From a bacterium (GTDB lineage: Bacteria; Planctomycetota; UBA1135; UBA2386): a DNA stretch of 64,000 nucleotides. Below the pieces are notes generated by a model that made no database searches, was not told where the DNA came from, and saw nothing but the letters and a program-made list of their open reading frames with translations. A program made the position numbers and the translations under genes. The DNA lies in contig JAUILN010000001.1 of NCBI GenBank assembly GCA_030432695.1, forward strand, positions 806,001 through 870,000, given 5' to 3'. Every line of letters starts with the position of its first letter. Positions within the stretch are counted from its first letter, which is position 1. Of this stretch, positions 1 to 8,504 are shown in pieces.

Positions 1-501
1 GGCAGCTTCTTCTACACCGCCGACGACCACGAGGAGCTGCTGGTGCGGGCCAAGGAGGTCCAGGAGTCGTCGATGCCCTCGGGCATCGCCGCGGCGGTGG
101 GGGCACTGCAGCGCGGCTCGTTGCTGCTCGGCGATCCGCAGCTGTGGGAACTCGCCCACGGTGCCCTGCGCACCCATCACGAGATGATCTCCCGGTTCCC
201 GGTGGCCTGCTCCGGGCTGATGCTCTCGGTCCATCGGGAACTTGCCGATCCCCGCGAGGTGGTGGTCGCGGGCAGTGCGGACCTCGACGGCTTCGCGACC
301 TTGTTGCAACGCTCGTGGACCGCGTGGCCCCAGGATCACGTCACCGCGCCGCTGTTCGAGGAGCACCGTCCTGCGCTCGAGGAGCTGTCGCCGATCTTCG
401 TCGGGAAGGACGGTCTCGACGGGACGGCCGCGGCTTGGGTCTGTCGACGCGGCAGCTGCGAGGCACCGGTGCAGGAAGCAGCGGACCTGCTACGCAGGTG
501 A
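1..501 (+). CDS. C-terminal part of a YyaL/SPATA20-type thioredoxin-domain protein (partial)
   Basis: Only the last 166 residues are present; the reading frame is open at the left edge of the window. The opening residues GSFFYTADDHEELLVRAKEV, followed by MPSGIAAAV, match the conserved block of the YyaL/spermatogenesis-associated-20 family (DUF255), normally a GFFDTADDHEELL...PSGN pattern. The end VCRRGSCEAPVQEAADLL matches the usual C-terminal Y-V-C-x-x-x-x-C-x-x-P signature. The family has an N-terminal thioredoxin-like domain joined to an alpha/alpha-barrel resembling GlcNAc 2-epimerases, and its biochemical role is poorly defined. The thioredoxin domain would lie to the left of the window. 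The normally invariant Asn of PSGN is Ile here. The gene ends with TGA, and 108 bases follow before the next start. Confidence 0.85.
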   Translation, partial: GSFFYTADDHEELLVRAKEVQESSMPSGIAAAVGALQRGSLLLGDPQLWELAHGALRTHHEMISRFPVACSGLMLSVHRELADPREVVVAGSADLDGFATLLQRSWTAWPQDHVTAPLFEEHRPALEELSPIFVGKDGLDGTAAAWVCRRGSCEAPVQEAADLLRR

Positions 502-609
502 GCCGCGCAAGCTCGGGTTGCCTGTAGAAGTCCCGCGGTTCGCTGGGCAAGATCCGGATGTCGGCACCTCGACGATCCTCTGTCCGGAACCCGTCCATCC
601 ACGGCAGTT

Positions 610-1269
610 TTGCAAGGCACGCGCTCGGAGTCCGGATCCTCGCTCCCGTTGACCGATCCTTCGATCGGGCGCGGTGCGGTCGACCGTTGGTTCCACGACC
701 ACTACGGCGGCAAGAAGGGTTGCCTGCGCGCCTTCCAGCATGGGGTGAAGCGTATGCTCGGCGGCTACCGGCGGGAGGGGGCGATCGATCCCGCGGTGGT
801 GCGCCGTCTGGTCTTCGTGTGCGTCGGCAACATCTGTCGGAGCCCCTACGGCGAGGCCGTCGCCCGATCGAAGGGTCTGCGCAGCGCGTCGTTCGGTCTG
901 GAAGCCCGCAGCGGGGACCCCGCGAACCCCAATGCGCTCGCGGTGGCGCGGAGTCGTGGGGTCGATCTGGAGCCGCATCGCGCGACCGGTTGGAGCGACT
1001 ACGCCCCCGCGCCCGGCGACCTCTTGCTCGGCTCCGAGCCATGCCACACCGCACGGCTCCGGGAGCACTACCGCGACCGCGCGGACCTGCAGATCGCACT
1101 GCTGGGTCTGTTCGCCGCGCCACCTCGGGCCTACCTCCACGATCCGTACGGCCTGGGTCCGGCCTACTTCGCGCGCTGCTACGACCGGATCGACTCCGCC
1201 GTCGACGGGCTCGAAGGTCTGCTGCGCAGCGCGGGTGACGGCGCGCTCGTGGCGGGAGCGGTGTCGTGA
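610..1269 (+). CDS. Low-molecular-weight protein-tyrosine phosphatase family protein
   Basis: The 219-residue product carries the LMW-PTP P-loop, VFVCVGNICRSPYGEA, with Cys71 as nucleophile and Arg77 closing the C-x5-R motif. The general-acid Asp-Pro is at 178-179 (LHDPYG). These enzymes hydrolyse phosphotyrosine through a cysteinyl-phosphate intermediate. When linked to surface-polysaccharide genes they often oppose a tyrosine autokinase, but no such kinase is visible here. The 60-residue basic N-terminal extension, with an RWFHDHYGGKKG stretch, is longer than in minimal family members. TTG at 610 gives the longest frame; a GTG or ATG nearer residue 46-49 could be the true start, because the catalytic core begins at about residue 65. 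The stop overlaps the GTG of the ATP-grasp gene by four bases (GTGA), which suggests translational coupling. Confidence 0.85.
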   Translation: MQGTRSESGSSLPLTDPSIGRGAVDRWFHDHYGGKKGCLRAFQHGVKRMLGGYRREGAIDPAVVRRLVFVCVGNICRSPYGEAVARSKGLRSASFGLEARSGDPANPNALAVARSRGVDLEPHRATGWSDYAPAPGDLLLGSEPCHTARLREHYRDRADLQIALLGLFAAPPRAYLHDPYGLGPAYFARCYDRIDSAVDGLEGLLRSAGDGALVAGAVS

Positions 1270-2486
1270 CGCGGGAGCCGGGCGCGTCGGGGTTCCGCGT
1301 CGCGAGTCCCGTGCTGGTCACCGACGCGCACACGATGGGGGCGATCGCGGTGGTGCGCTCGCTGGGCCGCGCCGGCTACCCGGTGGTCGCGGCCTCCGAC
1401 CGGCGCGACGCGCTCGGCCTGCGCTCCCGCTTCGCGGCCGAGACGCGCGACGCGCCGTCCTACGACGATCCGCAGGCCGTCGTCGACTGGTTGGCGCGCA
1501 CCGTCGCCGAGACCGGCGCGGTCGCGGTGGTCCCCTCCGAGTCGCTGCTGCTGGCGATCGAGCCGCGGTTCGATGAGTTCTCGCACCTGCTGCCGTTCCG
1601 CCGCGATGCGCGCACCGTCTACGACGGCATGAGCAAGGACGTGCTGTTCCGGACCTTCGACCACGAGCGGGGCCGTCGCAACCTGCCGCGTTTCGTCTGT
1701 CTCGACAGCGATGCCACGTTGCCGGCCGATCGACGGTTCGCCGACTGGCGCTACCCGCTGTTCGCCAAGGTGGACGCGCGGTTCGCGCGGGCGCGGGAGA
1801 GCGGCGCGGCGGGTGGGGGCAGCGTGGTCACGGTTCGCGACGCGGAGCGGTTGCTGCCGGTGCTCCGCGGTCTGGCGTCGAGTCACACCCGGATCCTGGT
1901 CCAGGAGTTCACCGAGGGGGTCGGGGTCGGCGTGTTCCTGCTTCGCTGGCAGGGGCGAGAGCTGGCGCACTTCGTCCACCGGCGGCTGCACGAGGTGCCG
2001 CACACCGGCGGGGCCTCGTCGCTGCGCCGCGCCTTCCGCCACGAGGCGATGCTCGAGGATGCGCGGTGGCGGGCCGAGGAACTCGGCTGGGAAGGGGTGA
2101 CCATGTTCGAGTACCGCTGGGACCCGGCCACCGACGCCTTCCGCCTCCTCGAGATGAATGGGCGGTTCTGGGGATCCCTGCATCTGGCGTTGTACGCCGG
2201 GGTCGACTTCCCGCGCCTGTTGCTCGACGCGTTCCTCGGCCATCCCGAGACGGTCGAGGACTACGACGACGGGGTCGTGTGCCGGCACACCTTTCCGCGC
2301 GACGTGGAGTACGTCCTGTCGATCGTCCGCGACGCGCGGGTGCCGTGGTCGCGTCGACTCGCCGCGGTCCTGGAGTTCCCGTGGCTGTTCGTCGACCCGC
2401 GGGTGCGGAGCGACCTGTGGTTCCCCGGCGATCGAGGGCTGTACTGGCGATCGATCACCGCGACGGTCCGCAAGTTCCTGGCGTGA
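1266..2486 (+). CDS. ATP-grasp ligase of the carbamoyl-phosphate-synthase-like type
   Basis: The 406-residue protein shows the ATP-grasp plan. A Rossmann-like pre-ATP domain comes first (VLVTDAHTMGAIAVVRSLGRAG, near residues 17-37), then a central lid (YPLFAKVDA; GGGSVVTV) and the C-terminal metal/ATP signature EMNGRFWGSL, whose acidic and Asn residues bind Mg-ATP. ATP-grasp enzymes join a carboxylate to an amine or thiol through an acyl-phosphate. The substrate cannot be read from the sequence. The protein resembles those annotated as carboxylate-amine ligases in exopolysaccharide and exosortase regions. The GTG start at 1266 lies inside the stop of the phosphatase gene. It ends 25 bases before the convergent lipoprotein gene. 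One possibility is amino-acid or amine decoration of a surface polymer. Confidence 0.8.
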   Translation: MTREPGASGFRVASPVLVTDAHTMGAIAVVRSLGRAGYPVVAASDRRDALGLRSRFAAETRDAPSYDDPQAVVDWLARTVAETGAVAVVPSESLLLAIEPRFDEFSHLLPFRRDARTVYDGMSKDVLFRTFDHERGRRNLPRFVCLDSDATLPADRRFADWRYPLFAKVDARFARARESGAAGGGSVVTVRDAERLLPVLRGLASSHTRILVQEFTEGVGVGVFLLRWQGRELAHFVHRRLHEVPHTGGASSLRRAFRHEAMLEDARWRAEELGWEGVTMFEYRWDPATDAFRLLEMNGRFWGSLHLALYAGVDFPRLLLDAFLGHPETVEDYDDGVVCRHTFPRDVEYVLSIVRDARVPWSRRLAAVLEFPWLFVDPRVRSDLWFPGDRGLYWRSITATVRKFLA

Positions 2487-2511
2487 CCGGGTCGCGCGGC
2501 GGACGCACGGG

Positions 2512-4902
2512 TCAGTCCGCGGTCGCGCTGTAGCGGCTCGGCATCACGCTGAACCACTTGTCCCAGCGGGTCTCGTTGTTGTCGCCGGGGAACAGCAGGT
2601 CGCTGATTTCGCGTGCGCGATCGCGCACTGCCTGCGTCGAGCCGTCGATGGCGAGCCACTCCATGCCGGACACCAGGAAGATGTTGACGCTGCCCAGCGG
2701 GCTCGAGGCGAAGCGTGCACCCTGGCCGGGGTTGTCGTCGAAGTAGTCCGCCGGGACGTCCTGGCCGTTGACGCGCAGCGGCACCACGTAGCGGATTCCC
2801 TGGTCGACGTGCTGACCGGTGTCGGGGTGGGTGTAGTCGGTGACCCAGGCGTAGTCGACGCCCTTGAGGCAGTCCTCCGCGATGGTCCGTGCGGTGTCGC
2901 TGCCGAGGAACTTCCACGCGCCCCAGTAGCCGTTGATCATCGCGCCGAGTTCCCAAGGCGTGTAGAAGGTCACGGGGTGACCGTAGGAGGCACGGTCGAA
3001 GGCGCGGTCGTCGTGCGGGTACTCCTTGATGGTTCGGGAGCCGTGGTCCTTCCAGCGGTCGCGTTCGATGATCTCGTCGATGCGACGGTTGGCGTATTCC
3101 TTGAGCGCCGCGTCCTGAGTGGCGAGGTAGATCTGCACGAAGCCGACCATGGACCAGCCCTCCGCGCGGGCATTGCGCGCGAACGCCGAGTAGAAGTTCG
3201 AGGTCAGCCTCAGCATGCCTTTCAGCGACTGGCCGTGCTGGCGCAGGGCGTAGCGGGCCCAGTGGTCGCCGGTGACGGTCCAGTAGTCGAACAGGATGTC
3301 GGTCGACCAGTGGTTCTCGTCGTACGCATTGCGGTCGTGCGCCCGGTAGTCAGCTCGCGTTCGGTACGACGAGTAGAGATAGGGATTGGCGCGGAAGATC
3401 GCGCGTCGTCCCAGCGATTCCGGGGTGATGTCCGCCTGGCCCGGCTTGATCGGGATCGAGTAGTAGAGCTGCAGGTTCTGCTCGGCGCCGACCTCCAGGC
3501 CGTGCAGGTACATCGGCCGGGTGGCCTGCATCCAGGCCATCTGCTCGAGCATCACCAGGAGCTTCGGCTCGTTGGCCTGGATCGCGTGGGCCAGGGTCGG
3601 ACTGAGCGGAGTGTTGCGCGGCGTGCCGGCCTGGCCGGTCATGTTGATGTCGCCGAAGAGTCCCCAGGTGCCGAAGTGGTTGCGGCCAGCCCACGAGTCG
3701 TATTCCCCGGCTGCGCGGGCGGCGGCGTCGGTCGGTGCGTCGACCGGACCTCCGAGGATGCCCGCGGCGTGGGTGAGCTGCCAGGTGTCGAGGTCGGCGA
3801 GTGGGTAGAGCTTGTGCGAGAAGCGGGCGTCGAACGCGGCGCGCCAACGGTCCTTCGCTTCGGTGGTCGCCGCTTCTGCCTCGCAATAGATGTGGAAGCG
3901 GTAGCGGCGAGTCTGGCCGTCACCGATCCAGTCATCTTCCATCACCGTCCAGGTACGGAAGCCGTCTTCGCCTCGGGGATCGCGGACGTCGTGCCAATCG
4001 GGCCACATCGGCCGGGAACGGGAGGCTCCCTGCAGGCCGAAGGCGACGCGGTTCACGTCGACGTCGGAGAGCGGGAACAGGTTCGGATCGGTGCTGCCCT
4101 GCGGGTCGTCGACGCCCTGGTAGTCGTTGCCGACGATCCAGTCGACGGTGACGAAGGGCACGTCGGCGAACTCGTAGACGTAGAGCTGCGAGGTCAGGAA
4201 GTCGCGGTCCAGCCCACCCTGACCGAGCGGTTGGTGGTAGTGGCGTTGGTAGCGGACGCGCACCAAGGTCGACTCGTGCAGCACCTCGCCGTCGAGCAGG
4301 TCGACGGTGTTGCCGTAGGCGTTGTCCTGGTTGTCGGTGACCAGGAACCGGGCCTTCAGCGGGGTCGGGTTGATGCGGACCCATTCGTTCTGGACGAAGG
4401 GATCGGTCAAGGGCTGGACGTCCTGGACGACGTCGTATTCCTTGTCCTCGTCGGGCTCGAAGTCGTCGGTGAACTGGGCCTGCGCGACCCGGATCGATCC
4501 ATCGGGCCAGTACTGCATCGGCATCCACGCCGTGGCGAGACCGCTCACGCCGACGCCGGACAGATCGTCGATCATCCCCTCGGGGAACGGCACGCTTGCC
4601 AGGACGGTGTCGGTGCGGGCCCGGTCGAAGTCGTTGCGTAGCTTCAGGTGCGGCGTGATGGTGAGGGGCTCGCCGCTGCCGCCGCCGCCACGACCGCCTC
4701 CGCCATCGCCCGGGTCACCGCCGCCTCCACCGCCGCCTCCACCGCCGCCGCCGCCGCCTCCACCACCGAGGTCTTCCTGCGTTCCACCGCCGCTGCACGC
4801 GGCGATCAGACCGCACAGGAGCAGGCACCCGATGGTGCGGAGAGTGGAAGGACGGGAGCCGGGCTCGCGCGCGGCATGAAGGTTGTCCCTGGTGGTTGCC
4901 AT
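2512..4902 (-). CDS. Large lipoprotein with poly-Gly linker and YetA/PcRGLX-like RIFT-barrel region
   Basis: The 796-residue product begins at ATG 4902, chosen because a signal sequence (hydrophobic stretch TIGCLLLCGLIAAC) follows at once. Cys36 in the lipobox LIAAC is the likely lipidation site. Residues about 45-75 are a Gly-rich spacer that would hold the globular part off the membrane. The following block, with VASVPFPEG, QYWPDGSIRVAQ and a later FDYWTVTGDHWARYALR helical part, resembles the N-terminal RIFT-barrel and alpha/alpha-barrel layout of the PcRGLX/YetA-like exo-rhamnogalacturonan lyase family. This suggests polysaccharide breakdown or binding outside the cytoplasm, but I cannot place catalytic residues. 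It is convergent with the ATP-grasp gene and follows the asparagine-synthase-like gene on the same strand after about 190 bases. An in-frame start at 4956 would add 18 residues ahead of the signal. Confidence 0.7.
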   Translation of the reverse strand: MATTRDNLHAAREPGSRPSTLRTIGCLLLCGLIAACSGGGTQEDLGGGGGGGGGGGGGGGGGDPGDGGGGRGGGGSGEPLTITPHLKLRNDFDRARTDTVLASVPFPEGMIDDLSGVGVSGLATAWMPMQYWPDGSIRVAQAQFTDDFEPDEDKEYDVVQDVQPLTDPFVQNEWVRINPTPLKARFLVTDNQDNAYGNTVDLLDGEVLHESTLVRVRYQRHYHQPLGQGGLDRDFLTSQLYVYEFADVPFVTVDWIVGNDYQGVDDPQGSTDPNLFPLSDVDVNRVAFGLQGASRSRPMWPDWHDVRDPRGEDGFRTWTVMEDDWIGDGQTRRYRFHIYCEAEAATTEAKDRWRAAFDARFSHKLYPLADLDTWQLTHAAGILGGPVDAPTDAAARAAGEYDSWAGRNHFGTWGLFGDINMTGQAGTPRNTPLSPTLAHAIQANEPKLLVMLEQMAWMQATRPMYLHGLEVGAEQNLQLYYSIPIKPGQADITPESLGRRAIFRANPYLYSSYRTRADYRAHDRNAYDENHWSTDILFDYWTVTGDHWARYALRQHGQSLKGMLRLTSNFYSAFARNARAEGWSMVGFVQIYLATQDAALKEYANRRIDEIIERDRWKDHGSRTIKEYPHDDRAFDRASYGHPVTFYTPWELGAMINGYWGAWKFLGSDTARTIAEDCLKGVDYAWVTDYTHPDTGQHVDQGIRYVVPLRVNGQDVPADYFDDNPGQGARFASSPLGSVNIFLVSGMEWLAIDGSTQAVRDRAREISDLLFPGDNNETRWDKWFSVMPSRYSATAD
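4678..4768 (-). repeat. GGN-codon repeat encoding a poly-glycine linker
   Basis: This run of almost uninterrupted glycine codons reads CCN/GCC-rich on the plus strand and has only a short Asp-Pro-Gly-Asp and an Arg interruption. It encodes the flexible spacer just after the lipidated cysteine of the lipoprotein. Such low-complexity tracts change length readily by slippage. Confidence 0.8.
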
Positions 4903-5088
4903 GTGTAGACCGTGACCGGGCCGGACGAGGCGGTCCGGCATTCCCGTGGTCCTCATCGGCCGACCGGTCGCAACCCTGGACCGCTGCCGCCTACCGAGTC
5001 TCGGAATGGGGGAGGTTCGACCGATCGATGCCGACCATCGACCGGTCCACGTGCGGCTACGAGGTGCGTTCTCGCAACAGGGCTCGGG

Positions 5089-6978
5089 TCAGCGTGCGGC
5101 GTGGAGCACGCCGACGGACGTACCGAGGGCGAGTTCCAACGCGAGCAGTCGGCCGAACACCGGTTCGAGCGCGAACTGCGGTTCGCGCGAGGCGCGGAGC
5201 AGCTTGCGGAGCGCGTCGCGATCCACCGTCTCGCCGAGCGCCCAGTCGTCGGACTCGAGCCAGGCTCGGGTCGTCGGGTCCTGCCAGAGCGCGAGCCTCG
5301 CGGCTCCGGCACCGGTCGAGGCTCGCAGCTGGCCGCGGCGGCGCAACGCGCGGAACTTGCGGCGCAGCTCGACCCATACGGGCGGTAGCGAACGCCACGC
5401 GACGTGGAGTCCGCGCGGCAGGGCGGTGCCGCCGGCTTCCAGCGGCATGCGCGCGAGATCGGGTGCGTAGCGGGCGAGGGTTCGTGCGGCCAGCCGGTTG
5501 CGGTGCCGCTCGGCGGGACGGGTCCTCAGCAGCGGCTCGAGGACCGAGCGGAACGCCAACGGCGAGACGCAGGGCCAGATCCGGTCCGTGGAACTGGCGA
5601 TCCGGCCGTGCCAGCAGCGCATGCGCATGCGCAGGTAGGTGTGGTCGAGTCGCAGTGCCAACGTCGCGTCTTCGATCTGCTGGTCGCAGCGCTGCAGGAT
5701 CCCGGCGAAGTGCCGACGTGGTTCCAGGCGCTCGGCTGTCGGCCAGAGTTGGTGGCTCGGGGTGCCCGCCGCGTAGCGCAAGCGCGCGACCCGTTCGCAG
5801 TCGAGCGGGCGGCGTGCCGAGGGCGAGGGCTGCAGAATCTCCCACCAGTAGCCGCGCGCGACCTCGCCGAACGATCCGTTGAAGCTGCCGTGGAACGAGC
5901 CGGCGTAGGTCTCCTGGATCGCCGCGATCCGCGCATAGTCGACCACGTCGACCTCGCCGTCGCAGTAGGCCATCGTCCGCTCCAGACGCGTGCGGTCGGT
6001 GGGAATGGTGATCGGACTGACGCGGTGGTCGATGCCGAAGCGGGCCGCGATCTGCGCGGCGATCCGCACGTCGGCGCAGTCCTCGGGACCGGTGACCGTG
6101 GTGGCGAAGTCGGCGCCGCGGTCGAGGAGGAACGCGGTCAGCAGCCGCGAGTCCCAGCCGGCGGTGAGGTCCGACATCGGCCGACGGAAAGTCGGCAGGA
6201 TCCGATCGAGGGCGCTACGGATCCCGGCGGCGAAGGCCTCGACCGCCGCGTCCCCGGCGAGTTCGCCTTCCTGGCGGAGTTCGGCAGCCAGCGAAGGCAG
6301 GTCGAAAGTACGAAGGAGTTCACGCCGGTGGCCGGGCCCGAGTTCCAGGAGCACCCCGGGCGGCAGCTTGCGGACCTCGTTCCACAGGGTGCGGTCCTCG
6401 TAGAGGATGCCGGTGCTCAGGAACTCCTGCGCGGCCACCGGATCGAGCGTGACCGCTGGATCGAGGGCAGCCAGCAGTGCCGGCGAGCAGGCTACCGCGA
6501 GGACTCCGTCGCCGGCCCGAACCGACACGTGGTGGTTGCCGATCGGGTCGGTGAGCAGCTGGATGCGGTCGGGTCGGTGGACGGAGCCGTGGCAGAGGGC
6601 GAAGAACCCGTCGAGCTCGCTCGCGACGGGAACCAGGCCGCTGTCCGGATCGCAGCGTTGCAGCAGGTGGGACTCGTCGCCGGCGGCGTGGCTGCCGGTC
6701 GAGTCGTACCAGGACCCGGCGCTCGCCAGCCAGCCGCGATCCGGATCGGTAGCGACGTCGGCGCCGCTGCCATCGGCACGCGTGAAGGTCCATACCGCGA
6801 ATCCGTCGCCGGCGGCGTGAGAGCGCGGCGCGCCGAGGCCGAGGCGAACCGCGGCTGCGTTCACGTTCGCACGCCAGGACGCGGCCGTCGGAGAGTCACC
6901 GAGCACTACGAGCAGGTCGCCCACCGCAGCATCATCGGCCGCGAGGGCCGGCACACGAAACGGTGATCGGAATCGCAT
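5089..6978 (-). CDS. Asparagine-synthase-like protein with degenerate glutaminase half
   Basis: The 629-residue protein has the two-domain plan of the class-II glutamine-dependent synthase family. An Ntn-like N-terminal half includes LDGFFALCHGSV and LLTDPIGNHHVSV near residues 140-180. It is followed by a synthase half with MSDLTAGWDSRLLTAF (residues 268-283) where the PP-loop normally reads SGGxDS. The catalytic Cys2 of the glutaminase is absent (the protein starts Met-Arg-Phe), so glutamine hydrolysis is unlikely. The loop keeps the Asp-Ser but replaces a Gly by Trp, so AMP-forming chemistry is possible but not certain. Members with a DSR loop often sit in polysaccharide or peptide-modification clusters. 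It lies 30 bases downstream of the small 108-residue gene and is probably co-transcribed with it. Confidence 0.75.
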   Translation of the reverse strand: MRFRSPFRVPALAADDAAVGDLLVVLGDSPTAASWRANVNAAAVRLGLGAPRSHAAGDGFAVWTFTRADGSGADVATDPDRGWLASAGSWYDSTGSHAAGDESHLLQRCDPDSGLVPVASELDGFFALCHGSVHRPDRIQLLTDPIGNHHVSVRAGDGVLAVACSPALLAALDPAVTLDPVAAQEFLSTGILYEDRTLWNEVRKLPPGVLLELGPGHRRELLRTFDLPSLAAELRQEGELAGDAAVEAFAAGIRSALDRILPTFRRPMSDLTAGWDSRLLTAFLLDRGADFATTVTGPEDCADVRIAAQIAARFGIDHRVSPITIPTDRTRLERTMAYCDGEVDVVDYARIAAIQETYAGSFHGSFNGSFGEVARGYWWEILQPSPSARRPLDCERVARLRYAAGTPSHQLWPTAERLEPRRHFAGILQRCDQQIEDATLALRLDHTYLRMRMRCWHGRIASSTDRIWPCVSPLAFRSVLEPLLRTRPAERHRNRLAARTLARYAPDLARMPLEAGGTALPRGLHVAWRSLPPVWVELRRKFRALRRRGQLRASTGAGAARLALWQDPTTRAWLESDDWALGETVDRDALRKLLRASREPQFALEPVFGRLLALELALGTSVGVLHAAR

Positions 6979-7008
6979 GCGGCGATCGCCGTCCCGTGGG
7001 AATCCGGC

Positions 7009-7335
7009 TCAGGCTGCGCCCAGGTAGTCGGCGAACGAGCGCGCGAAACCGAGCACCCGGTCCCGGGTCGCCTCGGCCAGCGGTTCGCGGCTGTGTGGGT
7101 CACCGAGCAGGTGACGCAGGGTGCGGAAGCTCGGCGTCGCCAACAGGAACCACGGGATCTCGCCGGCGTGAGGCGGCGTGATCGGCTCCAGACGACTGGC
7201 CCACAGTTCCTGCTCCTCGGCCAGGGTAGCGCGCAGCTCGGCTCGCTCGGCGCGGGTCAGGGACCAGGGATCGTAGCGGAGGATGCGCGAGGCCCCTTCG
7301 AGGACCAGCGCCTTGATCGCGAAGTCGGGTTTCAT
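7009..7335 (-). CDS. Small conserved-looking protein upstream of the asparagine-synthase-like gene
   Basis: The 108-residue soluble protein has no recognised family. It is helical in composition (LTRAERAELRATLAEEQELWASRLE) and has a Trp/Phe-rich central part (EIPWFLLATPSF), with no signal peptide or membrane segment. It lies 30 bases ahead of the asparagine-synthase-like gene in the same direction, so the two probably form a bicistronic unit. A role as substrate-recognition or accessory partner is a guess from position alone. It does not resemble the PqqD-like recognition elements of lasso-peptide systems. Confidence 0.6.
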   Translation of the reverse strand: MKPDFAIKALVLEGASRILRYDPWSLTRAERAELRATLAEEQELWASRLEPITPPHAGEIPWFLLATPSFRTLRHLLGDPHSREPLAEATRDRVLGFARSFADYLGAA

Positions 7336-7382
7336 CGGTCCGTTCCGACGCGGGTTGCTGAGCTGCCTGCCGCAGGGGACGT

Positions 7383-8285
7383 GTGGCCCCTTGTTGCCGA
7401 TCGGCTGTCCACAGCGGATCCTTGAGGGTGTTGACCGGAACCGGACCCATCCACGCGCGGCGACCGACCGCGGACGACCTGGTGCAGACCCGCGAACGGG
7501 TGGCGGCCGCCGGAGCGCACGGGGTCTACGTGCGCAACGCGTTGGCCGAGCCGGGTGGTGACGATGGCGACGACCTGCTCGGCTTCTTCGACGGCGACGG
7601 GACGATGCAGTCGCTGGCCTGGTTCGGGGCGCGCGGCAACCTGGTGGTCGTGTCCCGTGACCCGGAGCGGCCCGAGCCGGAGCCCGAGGACTGTGCCCGC
7701 GCGGTGTTCGGCCACGGAGCGCAATGGCGGATCGCGCTCGGTCCGCGGTCGATCCTCGATGCGTTGCGGCGCCGCGACGGACGGACCGCGTTGGTCGACC
7801 GGCAACAGGTCTACTACGCCTTCGATCGTTCGGACGGGATCGCTTCCGACCGACTGCGGGACGACGTGCGGTTGGCGCAGCGGGCCGACGTGCGGGCCCT
7901 CGTGCGTGCCGCGCTCGATCTCAACGAGTCCGACCTGCACGTTCCGGCGTGGCGCGTGCACCGTGGTTGGTTGCGAGACAGCGTGCGGCGGCGGGTGCGC
8001 GAGCAGCGGACCTGGGTGATCGGGCCGCCCGGCGAGCCGGTGTGCAAGCTCGACATCGGCAGCCGCGGTCCGGCGGGGGTGGTGATCGAAGGCGTGCACA
8101 CGGCGCTCGATGCGCGCGGTCGGGGTCTGGCGTCCGGGCTGGTGGCCTCGGTGGCGCAGCGACTCCTGCCGAGGACTGAGACCGTGTGTCTGCACGTCGC
8201 GGCCGAGAATCGGCCCGCGCGCCGCGCGTACGAGGCGGCCGGAATGCTGGCGGCAGGGGAGTGCCGCCTGTTGCTGCGCGGGTGA
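7383..8285 (+). CDS. GNAT-family N-acetyltransferase
   Basis: The product has up to 300 residues. Its C-terminal third carries the GNAT acetyl-CoA core: the beta4/loop segment VIEGVHTALDARGRGLASGL (motif A, with R-G-R-G-L-A) followed by VCLHVAAENRPARRAYEAAGM (motif B). The N-terminal half (residues about 25-150) is a separate domain common in bacterial two-domain GNATs of the DUF4081 kind. The acceptor substrate is unknown. The frame opens at GTG 7383, but GTG 7428 (about 15 residues later) is equally possible, since the recognisable fold starts only after residue 20. It diverges from the small gene at 7335, so the roughly 50-90 bases between them must hold both promoters. Confidence 0.75.
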   Translation: MAPCCRSAVHSGSLRVLTGTGPIHARRPTADDLVQTRERVAAAGAHGVYVRNALAEPGGDDGDDLLGFFDGDGTMQSLAWFGARGNLVVVSRDPERPEPEPEDCARAVFGHGAQWRIALGPRSILDALRRRDGRTALVDRQQVYYAFDRSDGIASDRLRDDVRLAQRADVRALVRAALDLNESDLHVPAWRVHRGWLRDSVRRRVREQRTWVIGPPGEPVCKLDIGSRGPAGVVIEGVHTALDARGRGLASGLVASVAQRLLPRTETVCLHVAAENRPARRAYEAAGMLAAGECRLLLRG

Positions 8286-8379
8286 ACTCTCGGAGCCAGG
8301 TTCGCGGGAGACCATTCCGCCCAGCACGCGCCCTCGCACCCAGGACCTCGCCGCACCGTGCTCCTCGGAGCGCAGGCTC

Positions 8380-8399
8380 GCCGAATCCACCGATTCGGC
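8380..8399. terminator. Hairpin between convergent genes, candidate bidirectional terminator
   Basis: A perfect 8-bp stem (GCCGAATC / GATTCGGC) with a CACC loop lies in the 219-base gap between the convergent acetyltransferase and TPR-lipoprotein genes. TACGTTT follows on the plus strand. There is no long U-tract, so termination efficiency is unclear, but the position is what a shared terminator would need. Nothing else is seen in 8286-8504. Confidence 0.5.
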
Positions 8400-8504
8400 T
8401 ACGTTTCGCGGCCTCGTCCCGGGCCCTCGTGTTCCTGGAGTCTTGGCACGCACTGGATCGGAACGTGTCCCGTGACCCTGCCTCCCGGCGAGTCGGTGAG
8501 CGGA

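Noticed and set aside
2158..4641. 827-codon plus-strand open frame opposite the RIFT-barrel lipoprotein
   Set aside because: It is rich in Val, Gly and Arg with no motif, and lies antisense to a gene with a signal peptide and coherent domains. It is an artefact of GC-rich third positions.
5089..7335. Lasso-peptide biosynthesis cluster (asparagine-synthase-like cyclase)
   Set aside because: There is no PqqD-like recognition protein, no transglutaminase-like protease and no precursor peptide nearby, and the PP-loop is altered.
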